Notes: generated from the sequence alone by a model not told the origin. 64,000 nucleotides of DNA from Lepturacanthus savala (GCA_030544235.1 CM060471.1:5281348-5345347), one strand, 5' to 3'. Positions 1-12,514 are shown, counted from the first letter of the stretch. Numbers and translations are program-made.

Positions 1-2082
1 ATATATTTACAACTCATGTAGTTGTAGCTTTACAGTGCTCTCTCAAATGCCGTGCTGGAGCTTTTGATTTGCTTGATTTTTACTTAGAAAGAATTAAAGC
101 AAGTGGGTGTGACATTGGGGGCAAATGGAAACCTCTCCGGGTGGACGGTGCTAGTATGACATCACAAAGTCAAGGAAGTACAAATGACATGTGAAACAGC
201 AAGTGTCTAAATCCAAGCTGTGTCCATATCTCAGTTTTCTCAGTGTTATATGCATGGGACATATAGTACAACCTCCTAGACCTTATCTAAAGTGAAAATA
301 TAGCAAAAACATGAACGTGTGTTATACATGATACAGGACTTTTAATTTCTACATTGGCATGATGACATACTCAAACATATGTTGACCATGTACTGTATAA
401 TGTTTACCACATTTCTCATCTTTAATTACTATGATAAAATGCTAATATTTGGTAGTTCCACATAAAATACAAAGTAGCTACAGCCGAGGCGGGAATGTCA
501 TTAGCTTTGCAGGTAAATAATCCAATACTTTTGGACAAACTGAAATAGTCTCTAATGAATGTCTGAACCAGGAATTGTAGATTTCACTTAAAACCACATG
601 CCAAGCTCATAGTGTTAGTAGGATTCACCTTCTGTCCATGGGCGTCCATTCAGTAGTTGTTGAGATATTTCAGTTAGAACTAAAGCGGTAGACCCAACAA
701 ACAACATGGCTAGAGTAATGCTACTAGCATCTTGCTAACATTTTCTAGTTTTCCAGCATTTATAGGTTCCTGTTTTTCAACATATTCTGTAATGTAATAA
801 TAACTTATAGCTTTCAGTATGGCTCTTCCAGTGTAGTAAGTGTTGTTTTGTGGGAATGTCAAACCGGGAAAGAATGTTATGATGTAGTTACAGCTCACAT
901 AGAGGGGTGCAGACGTTGTAATTAGGGTGCGTCTTTGTTCAGGCCCATTGTGTGTGAGCAGAGCCTCCACTGGCCCATGTCCAGGGAGCAAATACATGAC
1001 AGCTGAGACTGAAGGCTTGTTGGCTTAATTTACATCTGATGAGAGGTTTCCTCCACTGTTTAAAAGCTCCTGTTACTGCTTAGTAAGTATGTATGCCACT
1101 CAAGGACAAAGGATTGAAGAGTAAAGTTCCCAGCACTGACTGTAAGAAGAATCTTGCATGGTTTTTTAAAACAGAAAAGGAATGATCTACAACACAGGAG
1201 AAAAAAAGCAACAGAAGAAGTCTTGTTTTCAACATTCCACAGATTCTCATGGGTCATATAATGCACCTACCAAAACAGCAGAGCCCGTGGAAGAGATCTT
1301 ATACAGAATGTAAATAAATGTGTGTATCCACACATGCATTTGTTTTAAAAAAGGACTAATATAAAGTTAGGTTATATCTAGCCTTTGTGTTTACTGCATG
1401 AGCAGGAAAAAACACTCCCAGCTAGTTGGAACTGGTCAGACTGGAGCCTGCAGGAAGTGAAGTCTTCATAAAAAATGTGATTATGGCAGAGCTACGTGGG
1501 TCAAGCAGCCGCAGGTTTTTTCTGTAGGATATAGACATGCTAAACTGTTTTCGCTCCTGAAGTGAGATAACACAGTATTGATCGTCTCTCTCTATCTCCA
1601 ACTCTCACTTTGTTTCCCTCCCTGTTCTTTTTTGTCTCTTGTCACTGAGGCTTTGGATGTGGGGCGTTCACTTTCCCTCTTCTGTTTCTGGCAGCCCCAA
1701 AGAGGAATCATCAGCTCAGCGTGGATACAGATACTGTTCCAGTTGTCTGCTGTCAGTGCACTGTTCGGTTGTAGATTTGTCAGATTGGCCTAAGACTAGA
1801 TAAGCTTCTGAAGTGGCTGTTAGAAAGCTTCAGTCATGGCAGCTTCTGTTAATACAATTAGTCTATTTATCTGGCTGTTGCACCGACTATGACGTCACTG
1901 CATCATTCTCTGGTTATAGAAACTGTTTATATTGATTGAAATGCAGTGAGCAGTTGGTTCTCTCTTTTGTTTTAAAGTTATTTAATGTTGCTATCAGTCC
2001 TAATGCTAACTACCCAGTTCCATAAGAGAATTTCTGTACTGCAGAAAAGAAAAACAATTTCAGCAAATAAAAACTCAACATT

Positions 2083-2190
2083 CAGTCCAGTACATTTTAT
2101 TTATCTAGCACCAAATCATAATAGATGGATAATTTCATGATACCTTTCAATATAGAGCATGTCTAGACCATACTTAATGTTTAATGCTGC
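2083..2190. repeat. teleost interspersed repeat fragment
   Basis: The segment contains phrases such as tagcaccaaatcat and atagagcatgtctagacc. These recall the 3' region of an abundant teleost retroelement-derived repeat. The family assignment is from memory and was not aligned; no coding remnant is visible. Confidence 0.35.
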
Positions 2191-3928
2191 AACAAGCTAA
2201 CACAATATAGGCCTTATAAAGTCAATACATTGATACATGCAAACAGTGTTTAGTTGGACTAATTATTCTGCATCTGATGATGGTAGATGGAAACATGTCT
2301 TCAACAACTGCTTTCTATACCCATCTCCCTAAAACAGCCTCAAGCCGCAAACACTGTAAAATAATCCCGAATAAAACATTGGTTTCAACATCTGACATGT
2401 CTTTTATTGCCATCCTTTGTCTTCTTTATCCTCACAAAACATGCTACTATTCCCTAGTGCCATATGCAGAAGAGTTTATCTTATGATGAGGGTAAAAATA
2501 GAAGCATGTGTATGAGTATGACACATTTTATTTAAAAAATTCAAATTCATTGATAATAAATCTGTGACAAATGGAATTTATTGTCGCTTTTGATTCTACT
2601 GTTATGGAGTACCATGTCAATGGCTGCTCATGCCTATTCCAGTGTTGAGGGGGGATCCATTCAGTAGCACCTGAGCTGGTGACACCAGCGCCTTGTGGGA
2701 ATTCATTAAGCTATCAGCAGGGAAGTGTGTGAATTCATCCATATGGAGCTGTTGGCAACAGAAAACTTAGCCTGCTACTCATTAGTTTAATTGAAGGATT
2801 AGCGGGCAGGTCTGCCAGGTAGAAGCTTTTAAAACACGCATGGGCAAGCCGATATTACATTTTTAAGACCAATGCCAATTTAAACATTTTGTCCTGTTGC
2901 CATGGCAAAGCAGTCCAACGCTTAAGTAGCAAAATCTTGGATGACCACAGCAATCCATTAAATCACCAATCAGCTATCGTCCTTGAGGAAAAGGTACAGA
3001 GTCCCCTGCAAAGAAAAACATCTTTAGATGATGATTTGTCCCTGTTGACATAAAATATCTTAATCAGTAGGTCAGATTTTCTGAAGACAGTCTGCTTTAT
3101 TATTGAACTCTGACTCTGTCCTCAGTACTTGGTACTGTAATTGTGTATTTAATGTCATGCCAGCCAAATGTCCCTTTTTGCATTCAAAAGTGTTTTCTGT
3201 TCTGTACAATATGCACAATATATTGATCAATACTAAATACTACATAAATTAACTGCTTGATGTTGCATCTAGGAACAGCGATGTGAGAGTGTTGGTTGTT
3301 GCTGGGTACACATATAATATGCATTTGTCACGAAGTGTGAAATTTCACATTACATATTAGTCACTTCATCATCATTACTAAAATACTAGAGACAGTACTA
3401 AAAGATTCTAGAGAAGCTGAGAAAGAGTTCAGAATGCAAAGATATTCAACTTACAACTACATACATATAGGAATCTGTTTGGAGTTTTGATATTGTGGCA
3501 GTTAACTGAGTTTCAACATCGTTCACATTTAGTTGATTGACCGCATCATTAAAAATGATTTTCCAGGCAATGTATATAATAGGAACCCAACTGATCTCAA
3601 TGCTGTAGGTAACACTGTAGCCATTATTGGATTCTGCTGAGACAGTCAGCCAGTTAGTGCCTGCGTTGCATTACCTCAACATCCTCAGTAAATGTATGTG
3701 AGCTCCTGGTTGAGTTCATGAGTGATGTCTCTGTTTACTCTTTGCTCCAACACGGCACTGCTGCAGTGATCGGTAAATGTTGCAGTAATGCAGGTCAGGA
3801 GTTGCAGTAGAGGATTTTTACTAGTGATCCCTATTTATTATTAAAGACAGACCGAGGACCCCACGGGAATTCGTTGGCTGTCCTAGAACCTCGCTCTCCT
3901 CCTGAGAGGTTGCATACTCACATCTTGC

Positions 3929-4008
3929 TGACTCAGACGCGCCAATGTAGGCCATCGATACCGCTGAGTCAGAACGTATTCAGAATACAGAATGATGACA
4001 GTGACTCA
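3929..4008. promoter_or_regulatory. triple AP-1-like motif cluster
   Basis: TGACTCA at 3929-3935, TGAGTCA at 3965-3971 and TGACTCA at 4002-4008 are three exact matches to the palindromic AP-1 (Fos/Jun) site within 80 bp. They lie inside the presumed first intron of cdr2l, about 700 bp before exon 2. Spacings of 36 and 37 bp between motif starts are nearly equal. The surrounding sequence is more GC-rich than its neighbourhood. Enhancer function is inferred from motif density only. Confidence 0.4.
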
Positions 4009-4673
4009 TCTTGTTTTGGAGGTGCATTAACAGCCTGGAAGGACACATCGAGTGCAGTCCCATAAATGCTATGGCAAGTGTCAAACATGGGTTTGGTTTG
4101 TCTGAAAAAATGCTATAAATAATGCACCTCAAATGAATATATTCCTGCCACTGGTCTTTCTAGATGATATGAAACCTCCTCATGCCTTTGGGTGATTTTC
4201 ATCCTCTTTCTGTCCTAATCTCAGTGGAAAGGTGTCTCTCCAAATAATCTTGGCACCAATCTCTGACCTTCATTTTTTGTCAGAAAGGCCCTGCGGTGTC
4301 TTTCTGTCTTCTTGCTCTCTGCCATCTATAATTGAAATGGTTTAGTGCAGAGAGAGACAACGTGATGGACCCTTTGATCATTCTGTTCCAGACCCCGTTA
4401 TAACCTCGCCCAAAATAGAACAATGTGCTCTATTAATCGTGGCAGCGGGTAATCTGAATTGTGCAGCTGCAGTCTGTCTGCTGTGAGATTAACTCCCACC
4501 TACTTTTCCTTGCAAACCCTTTAGATCACCATCTGTCACACTTTCCAGTAATAAGTCACATCTCTGTATTTTTTCCTTCTTCCTTCCCTATGTTCCTTCT
4601 TACCTTGACCTTCTTTTTCCAGTTTCTGTCTTCCTCCCTCTCCATCTCTCTAACCCATATCTCTAATTTCTAG

Positions 4674-6869
4674 ATCTCCACTTGGCTGCAGAGCTGGGGA
4701 AGACTTTGCTGGAGAGAAACAAGGAGCTGGAGGACTCTCTGCAGCAGATGTACATTACCAATGAAGAGCAAGTGCAAGAGATCGAGGTGAGAATTTTTTA
4801 ATGATTTTGCGCATTTTGTGTGTTTCTGTATTGGATCTATGACAGAAGAATGTCTTCCTGTTTTTCCTGCAGTACCTTTCCAAACAGCTGGAGGTCCTTC
4901 GGGACATGAACGAACAGCACGCCAAAGTCTATGAACAACTGGACGGGACCGCCAGGGAACTGGAACGCACAAACCACTCGCTGGTGATTGACAGCAAGGC
5001 CTCGCAGCAAAAGATAGAAGGGTGAGAAGAACTCAAAGAGGGTTACTTTCATGAATCCACCCTCCTCCTTTTCTGTTCTTTTCTTTGTATAAAATTCTCT
5101 CCCTCCTCTTCGCGGCAGGTTAACCGGGACCATTGAGACTTTACAGAACCAGGTGGAGTCTCTCTCAGGGCAGGTAGAGCAGCTTCGCTCCATGGAGCAG
5201 CTCCGGGTCAAGAGGGAGAAGAGGGAACGACGCAAGACCATCCACTCCTTCCCCTGCCTGAGGGAGCTCTGCACGGCACCCAGGTACGAGGACGAATTTG
5301 TCGTGGGCAGGGCGGAGAGCTTCACCGTGGACGTGAAGCCTCAGCCGTTCGAGGAAGAGAACAAGCACCTCAGGGAGGCGGTGTCGGCCCTGAGAGGAGC
5401 CATCCGGACTGAGAGGGGGCGTAGAGAGGGGGTGGAGAGGGAGTGCAACCTGCTTCTCTCAGAGTTCTCCCGCCTGCAGACACGGGTCCAGGTAGGTTTA
5501 TTGTGAATAAGCTTTAATGTGAACTAGGGCTGGACAATACATTGAATTTTTAATTTATATCAATATTTTTTCATGCACAATATAGGAGTACATCCTATTG
5601 TTTATATTGATATAGCAGTGCTTATATCTTAAAGTAAGTCGCTAGTTCTTTCAAATTTTCTTTTCTTATAATTTTTGATGTAAATACACCACCGTATCTC
5701 TCCACCTTCACAGCTGAGTCCTCGTGAGTAATCGTGAGCAGAAAGGTGAACTACAGATAGCTATTTTGCTCAGTATCTACTTTTTCCGTGGATATATGGT
5801 TAAGTGATCATCAAGCACGTCAAACACCTGCAGGTCAGACCTGTAACGCTAACCCTAACCCTATAATACATCCATTTCAATGTTAGTTGTCTGCCTGGTG
5901 CATGCGCCGAAAAAGTTCTGGATTCCAGGTTTATGTGACCCATGTGAAAGACTGTGAAGTAAATATTGTATATATCACCATTCAGCCAAAAAGTCGAGAT
6001 ATTATTTTAGGTCCATATCACCCAGCCCTAATGTGAACTAAATATATGCATCTTTACACCCTGAGCAACAAAGTGTGACTGTTTGTCTCCAGGACGCTGA
6101 GGGCTGCCAGGTGCGGGTGCGTGAATTGGAGGTGGAGCTACAGGAGCTGCAGCAGCTGCGCCGCGCCCGGACTTTCCTCCTGGGCGGCGAGGACGATGGC
6201 GTGACCCTCACCCAGACCGTCCTCAACAGCACCCCGGAGACCGACACCTTCCTGGAGGTGGATGGCGGGGAGACGGGCGGGGGCGTGAGGGAGGCGACCG
6301 AGGGTGGGTGCGGGGTGGGCGGCCAGAACCTCCCCGAGTCCAGCCCCGTGAGGAAAAGCTGCAGCGACACGGCGCTCAACGCCATCGTGGCGCGGGATGC
6401 GTCCGGCCGCCGGAGAGGCAGCTATGCCCTGCACGCCAACAGCGTGAGGAAGAGGGGGATGTCCATCCTCAGGGAGGTGGATGAGCAGTACCATGCCTTA
6501 CTGGAGAAGTACGAGGAGCTGCTGGGGAAGTGCAGGCGCCACGAGGAGAGCATGTGTCACGCCGGCGTTCAGACGTCTCGACCCGTCTCCCGAGACCCGT
6601 CCCTGAAAGACTGCGCCATGGGCTCCACCCCGGCACCGCCCCCGACCCCCACCCTGTCCCCCTCCACCCCCGAGGCCATAGAGAGCATCAGCAAGCAGGT
6701 GGAGGCGGTGGACAAGCGGCTGGGACAGAACACTCCGGAGTACAAGGCCCTTTTCAAGGAGATCTTCTCCCGAATCCAAAAGACCAAGATGGACATCAAA
6801 GCTACCAAAGCGGCTAAAACCAGCAAGTCCGGAAAATCCGGCAAATCCGGCAAATCTAGTAAACCGTAA
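4674..6869 (+). CDS. cdr2l: CDR2-like protein (cerebellar degeneration-related 2-like), 5' partial
   Basis: Coding exons: 4674-4786, 4873-5021, 5119-5491 and 6093-6869 (stop TAA). All have AG/GT borders and the frame is kept throughout, giving about 470 residues. The order of conserved blocks matches CDR2L: DLHLAAELGKTLLERNKELE; a long heptad coiled coil (LxxQVExLxxQVEQLRxxEQLR); the basic REKRERRKTIHSFPCL block; VRKSCSDTALNAIVA; NSVRKRGMSILREVDEQYHA; HAGVQTSRP; and the terminal VDKRLGQxxPEYKALFKEIF block. CDR2L is a cytoplasmic coiled-coil protein reported to associate with ribosomes, and it is the main antigen of anti-Yo paraneoplastic cerebellar degeneration. The C-terminus ends in a Lys/Gly/Ser tail (GKSGKSGKSSK) made by a short tandem duplication. 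Exon 5 is strikingly GC-rich compared with its introns. The first coding exon is off the left edge. CDR2 is the alternative paralogue; the HAGVQTSRP and C-terminal blocks fit CDR2L better. Confidence 0.93.
5525..6030. mobile_element. hAT-type MITE in the last cdr2l intron
   Basis: A 506-bp element begins with tagggctggacaatac and ends with gtccatatcacccagcccta, so the termini are inverted repeats sharing TAGGGCTGG. It is flanked by a perfect 8-bp duplication, atgtgaac, at 5517-5524 and 6031-6038. An 8-bp duplication with TAGGG-type ends is typical of the hAT superfamily. No transposase frame is visible, so it is non-autonomous. It fills almost the whole intron between the exons ending at 5491 and starting at 6093. 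Confidence 0.85.
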
Positions 6870-9560
6870 TGGTATAGATTGAGCCTAAAGAGGACGACGA
6901 TGTGCTATGTCAGTGTTTAGTGTTTCCGGATGTGAACAGGGTGCCAGTGAAAAGTTCTTAGAGAGGGTGGTTTTTGAAAGATGAATTCGTTGATCAAATC
7001 AGAATGCACAGTTTCCATCCAGAACTAAAAACCTCCAGCATACACCAGGTCTGATTTGCATGTAATAAATGTTAAAAACTCTGCAGAATTCTAATATATA
7101 TAAAAGCTGAATGAATTGGTTGGAATTAACTCCCTTCATATTCTACTTTTCTCTTCCGTCTAAAGATATACTGGCTTCACTGCCTTACTACTACTTGCAT
7201 ATAATGTACCACAATAACACAATAACACGAGAGCCTCACAAGTGCACTAAACTTTAAAGCTTCTTGCTAGCAAACTGCATCTCTGACAGGCTTTCTCTGT
7301 TAAAGGTTAATATAACGGACTCTACTAACAGGTTTGTAACTATAGTTAAGAATGATTTTCTCAGGCCACAGTGCTGTCTGTCTTGTAAATTAAATAGAGG
7401 TGCTAATAATTCTCCTCCCATTTTGTATTTCGTTATACTTAAATTTTAGAAATGAACATGGTTGGTGTCACAAACTTCAGGAATGCAGTGATGAGGTGTG
7501 TGATGTGATGATCACAACCTTATATTTCTAAAGTTTGTGCTGCCTTGCCCTTTGGTCCAGACGTTTCGAGGCATCGTTTGACATTTAGGGGAATCATTAT
7601 TTTCTGCTTTCTTCTCGGGAGTTGACTGAGAGAATTGGCACCACTCTCCAGTACTAGAGAGAGTGGTATCGATCTTCTCTTCAAACCCTATGTGTGAAAT
7701 CTTGGAACAATTAGTTGTGATTATATTCTCCTTACATTTAAGTGCTTATAGATACTATTGCCAATGAAAAGGTATCCCAGCCAACAAATATGCTTCCTAA
7801 AATTAGTTCTAGGAATATTGTTAAAATGATAAGATTTTCTGATATAAAACCAATGTTATTGTTATGTTCCCATATCACCTGGAATTCAGTGAGGGTTACC
7901 TAAAAGCAGGGATCATCATGTCATACATCATGTGGTTATTAAAGTGTTTTGGGACAATTACGTTGAACAAAACCGTTGCACAACATTCTTAGAATGCTGT
8001 GGAGGGTTAAATAGAAACCTGGAAGGAATATTACAGGAATGTAATGGGAATGTGATGTTAACTTCAATGTGCTACTCTTAAATTTCTTAAACCCACTTAT
8101 GAGCAATAGCATCGTCATGCAGGCTACAAACAAGCCTTTGGGCCACAAATAAATTGCCCGATGAAATAGAGGAAGCATTGTTATTTATTTACAGAGGAGA
8201 GTGATATATACAGTGAATGATTCACTCTTTACCAAACAGACCATATCTTGGTTAGTTCATTTTTTTTATTTTAAGAACATGGAGGACTAATGGTCCCACT
8301 AAATGCATATAAGCTGCTGTCATAGAGAAACATAGCAAAAGACAATCTTTGAAGAAGGTTGTTTTTCAGCATTTCCTGGGCATTATAGACACCTACTATG
8401 TAATATAGAATATAAGAACCCTCAAGACTGTGAAATCATGTTTCTCAATGTTTTTTGCTTTCATGCTAGGTAAGAATAAATGTTAACAACAAGATGCATA
8501 AGTGGTTATACTGGCCATTATTAAAACAGCTTAAACATCTAAAACAACACATAAGGATGGGACACATTTAAAAAAAACTGAAATGAAATTGAAAAAAATG
8601 AAATTATTATCCTGATATAATATTAATTACTTTAGCCTGACAGACACACTGTATAGTAGACCTGTAAGCAAGAAACCTAGTAAAAGGCTTTAAACCAGGG
8701 CTTTGTCTAACACCTTGCAGTCGTACCAAACTATAAAACTAACCTGCAAACATATTGCACCTTTTTTCCACAACGTACAATACCTATGCCTTTTTCTCTG
8801 GGTAGCCGCCTATGTATAAACCTTTGTTATGATGAATGTTATTACAGATAATATTTTATATCTGATTCTGAAGTTGAAAAACATGCTTGAAACCTTTCAC
8901 CTGTGGCTCATCTGACACCCGAGGGACCCTACACTCGTGTTTGAGGCTGATGATTTGTTGTGCGTAGGATGTGAAGGATGGATGATTGTCTGCAAACTGG
9001 TACTAAAATGGGAGAGAAATCTTGTTATTCTCCTGATAACTTAATAAAGTAGTAATGAAGTAGCTGCTGCAGCAATTTAATTGGATGATTGTGGTGTATA
9101 AAGTACATTTTTGCCTTAGAAGGATACAGGAGGAAGGGATATGTGTTAGCATAGACAAAACAATGCCAAACCAGAGCCTTTTATTATATTATAAAGGCTT
9201 GTGAGGTTTCTGTACTGCAATGTCTTACCTATTGCACTTGAAAATGTTTGACGCCTCATTTTTTTTTTTGTTTTTGCATATTTAGGATAGCTAATATGAA
9301 ATTGTACCTGTCTATTTATTTGTGTGTGAATGTTTCTTTCTTTTTTCAGTGCCTGTATGTGAAAGTTACTAACATACTGTCAGACTAAACCTGTTTAATT
9401 TGCTTTACTTTATTATCCATTTTAAAATTGTGCATTATTAGTTACTTAACAAAATATGGCATTTAAGCTTAGTCTGGTTTGGTATTAGTTCACATCATTA
9501 CTGAACTAAAACCTACTTTACCCTGTGAATAAAGCCTTGATATGATGTATCTTGTCTTGT
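6870..9560 (+). other. cdr2l: cdr2l 3' UTR with polyadenylation signal
   Basis: After the TAA at 6867-6869 there is about 2.7 kb of AT-rich sequence without a credible coding exon. It ends near a canonical AATAAA at 9528-9533, followed by GT/T-rich sequence (ttgtcttgtatttattttg) as expected for a cleavage region. The 3' end is inferred; earlier signals such as the aataaat at about 7065 could give shorter transcripts. A segment near 7630-7690 (gagagagtggtatcgatctt) resembles a dispersed teleost repeat. Confidence 0.5.
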
Positions 9561-10561
9561 ATTTATTTTGTTGATATATATTACAACAGAGATTTACATA
9601 TATGCATTATATAATTTCTAAAATAATGATAATCCTCATCCTCACATTCGATTGGATCCAAGGAAAGTGGGCGGCACTCTCTTGCCCAATCAAATATGAG
9701 GATTTGGAATAACTCCTTGTAACTGTTCAAACCTCAAATAATTTGTTTCATTGGAAAATAAATCACAAACTACTATCCAACTTCCATTTCATGGGGCATT
9801 TAATGCAACACATACAAATATCAGTAGGATGAAATGACATTACTTACCTTACTACCAGGATTACGAACAAAGTTTGTTATTCTGGGTGACATCCATGGAC
9901 GTATATATAACTGGATACCAGACTAAAAATTGACTCGCCTCATACATCCATAGTGATGTCATAAAGGAGCACCGTGGTGTCATGGGAAGCAGGTAAAGGT
10001 GAATGATAGAGGTCGTTTCTCTTTTGTGCAGCTCAAACAGTTTTACATTCGTCTAACGGCACAAACCACACACAGATTCGCACATTCTTTTCTTTGTTTA
10101 ACTCATGTTTTGGTTGTGTTTGGAGAATAAAGGGTTAACTCAAAGGCTTAGTATTAAGGACTGTCCTGAGAAGGCTATGGGGATTTCAAGTTTTACCAAA
10201 CACGTTGTTAACGTTGTAACAATACTGTTAACACTAATGTTACACCGTCCCGTTACGAGTTTTATGGACAGGACGTTGCATGCTGAAACGTGGTGGCCAT
10301 GATGGCCTCGCGAGCTGTCAAAACAGTCCCACAAGTAAGAGAGAGCGAGGACTGCAGAAAACAAACAAAACGTGGTGTGAGTGCCGAGGGCCTGGGGAAC
10401 TGGATGAAATCGTTGCGTGTAACAAGTATGCGATGCAGTGGTTCCACTTTAACAATGATGGACTTGGTACAAACAACAGCAGCAGATGATTTTATACCAA
10501 AAGTAAATTAAGTGTGAATTATAGAAATTTGTACGTCAGTTGGCATGTGTATTTTCGATTC
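9561..10561. other. intergenic region before the tRNA cluster
   Basis: No confident gene. Around 9890-9960 the phrase ggataccagactaaaaattgactcgcct resembles a known fish interspersed repeat (from memory). At 10299-10334 there is an isolated ATG frame, MMASRAVKTVPQ, followed by a good donor (gtaaga) and containing a TCGCGA palindrome. It looks like a first exon, but no partner exon was found before mrpl58, so it is not annotated as a gene. Confidence 0.4.
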
Positions 10562-10634
10562 GACCGCGTGGCCTAATGGATAAGGCGTCTGACTTCGGAT
10601 CAGAAGATTGAGGGTTCGAGTCCCTTCGTGGTCG
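10562..10634 (+). tRNA. tRNA-Arg (anticodon TCG)
   Basis: This is a 73-nt cloverleaf. Acceptor GACCGCG pairs with CGTGGTC (one G-T pair), with discriminator G. The D arm is GGCCTAATGGATAAGGC, the anticodon arm TCTGA-CTTCGGA-TCAGA carries TCG, and the T arm is GGGTTCGAGTCCC. The B box GGTTCGAGTCC is a consensus match. A T-run (gtttttta) immediately downstream is a Pol III terminator. No intron. It reads CGA codons. Confidence 0.95.
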
Positions 10635-10967
10635 GTTTTTTATTTATATAAACTTGTAACCGTTGACAGATCGTCTATAACGGGAATGTCTCGACAGATC
10701 AAGGCCTGGTGGCCTTTAATAGTTTAGTTAACTTGTCCCAGGGATCAGCGACTTTTATCGGCATAAAGTTAGCCGTTAAATGATTGGCAACTGTCTATCG
10801 TTATGCCCATAACTATAATAGAAAACGTTGCGGAAATCGCCATTAATTCACAAAAGCATTAGTTAGATACGGGCGGTGCAGTTAGTATCATGATACTTAC
10901 AGAAAATCAATTACGTATTATAAGCGTAACATTTTTCAAGGACGTAAGAACGTCGACGTTACGTGGC

Positions 10968-11039
10968 AGCAGAGTGGCGCAGCGGAAGCGTGCTGGGCCC
11001 ATAACCCAGAGGTCGATGGATCGAAACCATCCTCTGCTA
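10968..11039 (+). tRNA. initiator tRNA-Met (anticodon CAT)
   Basis: This is a 72-nt cloverleaf. Acceptor AGCAGAG pairs with CTCTGCT, with discriminator A. The anticodon stem has the three consecutive G-C pairs (GGG/CCC) that mark initiators, with loop CCCATAA. The T arm carries GATCGAAAC instead of the elongator TTCGA, and the first pair is A-T; both are eukaryotic initiator hallmarks. A tttt terminator follows at 11042 (aagcttttcac). It delivers Met-tRNAi for translation start. Confidence 0.97.
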
Positions 11040-11472
11040 AGCTTTTCACGTTTTTCTAGTGTGACAACTATTTTACATGTTTGTTATTTCCGGTCGCTAT
11101 TTTTAAATTATTTTAATAATAATTTTATTTATTTAGTTATATTAATCAATCATTCATTCTTCCTTTATCCTCCTTTTTTTACTAGTCATTTCCTTATTTT
11201 AAAAAAAATATATATAAATTATATAAAATAACAGCAATTACAGGGGGAAAAAAGAATGAAAGAGAAAATAATAGTGAATAAATGAAACATATCTATTATT
11301 TTGTATTTATTAAATGAATCCCCTAAAATTAGGTAAAAACAGCACAATTGATATGTTAATGTTTGTCGGTATAATTCTAATGACACACCATATTTAACTG
11401 CAATATACAGTGAAATAAAGACACAGTAACACTGCTGATACAATTCATTCAATTATTAATTATACTTTCACA
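11040..11472. other. short AT-rich spacer, mrpl58 3' UTR on minus strand
   Basis: No coding signal. On the minus strand this is downstream of the mrpl58 stop. TTTATT at 11306-11311 is an AATAAA polyadenylation signal on the minus strand, about 165 nt past the stop, so the mrpl58 mRNA probably ends near 11285-11300. Confidence 0.45.
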
Positions 11473-12459
11473 TTAATCAAAATCCATTCGTCTGCTGTGC
11501 TTGGTGGCTGAATGAATCTTCTTCTGCTTGAGTCGCTCCTTGTTCCTCTTCTCTAACCTGCAGAATATTTTTCACATTAAAAAATGCATGCTTTTAACAT
11601 TTAAGAAGAAACTAAAGAAAGAAAGGGGACAATGAGATATCTACTACCAATTTACCTGGATGCTCTGAGGGCTATATCTTCTGCTGTTGGCTCATAAGGC
11701 TTCTCAGAGGCCTCAGCAATAATTGCAGAGATCTTCTGTATACAGTCACTAAAGTTTCTCTGTTGGCTCCTGCTCAGCTCTGAGGTCACCATCAACTCCC
11801 CGGCCTTATTAACACGGTTTTTGTTCTGTACCACAAATAAGACAATTTGTATGCTTTGTCTTGCTGGAACAACAGTCTCAGAGTTGACTGACTCAAAAAT
11901 CATCAAATACACATTCAACTTCTAATTCCATCTAAAATAAAAAATGGATCTTTAATTGATGCTTACATGAGAATCACATTTATTTTGCTTGTTTCAATTC
12001 AGGCTCTTCCCTTATTCCACAGTGTTTGAAAACAAACCTTTTCCAGGATTTTCTGTCGAACATCTTCTGGGATCCAGTCAGCTGTTTGCACATGGAATCG
12101 GACCTCTGCTTTTGTGCTGACTGGTTTGAGACAAGCAGAGAAAGTCAAAACAGTGACACAGTGCATCATAATTAGAAGATCTGGAGATTACAATACAAAA
12201 CTATTTTAGCATTAATGAGGCTCTGGCTGTGTAACAAAGAACAGATTCAAGATTTTATACAAGCTGACATTATTATGGCTTATATGCAGGTATTTTAAAA
12301 ATAAAACGTTTAACTTTGAGAACCTTTATTGACATTCTGACCACCAGGACCACCGCTTCTGCTGTAAGATACTGTCAGACGATCTAAGAGAAGAAGGAAT
12401 ACATTATTTATATAAAAAATACAAGCTAACAAATAAAATGATTTGTTACTCTGCTTCAT

Positions 12460-12499
<40 letters not shown>

Positions 12500-12514
12500 T
12501 AAATATAAATATAA

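Larger units (their letters stand above)
1..4673 (+). other. cdr2l: presumed cdr2l first intron (non-coding)
   Basis: No exon was recognised here. The first CDR2L-like exon in the window starts at 4674 inside a split Asp codon, so the N-terminal exon (expected to carry an acidic stretch and a DQQDLEQ-like motif) must lie to the left. The stretch is AT-rich and unremarkable. Exceptions are a repeat fragment near 2083-2190, an RFX-type palindrome at 2896 and three AP-1-like sites at 3929-4008. A pyrimidine-rich tract at about 4560-4670 leads into the exon 2 acceptor. The ORFs here are short and look random. Confidence 0.6.

Noticed and set aside
5845..5862. Telomere-like ctaaccctaaccct
   Set aside because: Only about two repeat units inside a hAT MITE; too short to be an interstitial telomere.
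6038..6817. Several 90-260-codon ORFs in other frames over cdr2l exon 5
   Set aside because: GC-rich coding exon shadow frames; only the plus-strand frame shows CDR2L blocks.
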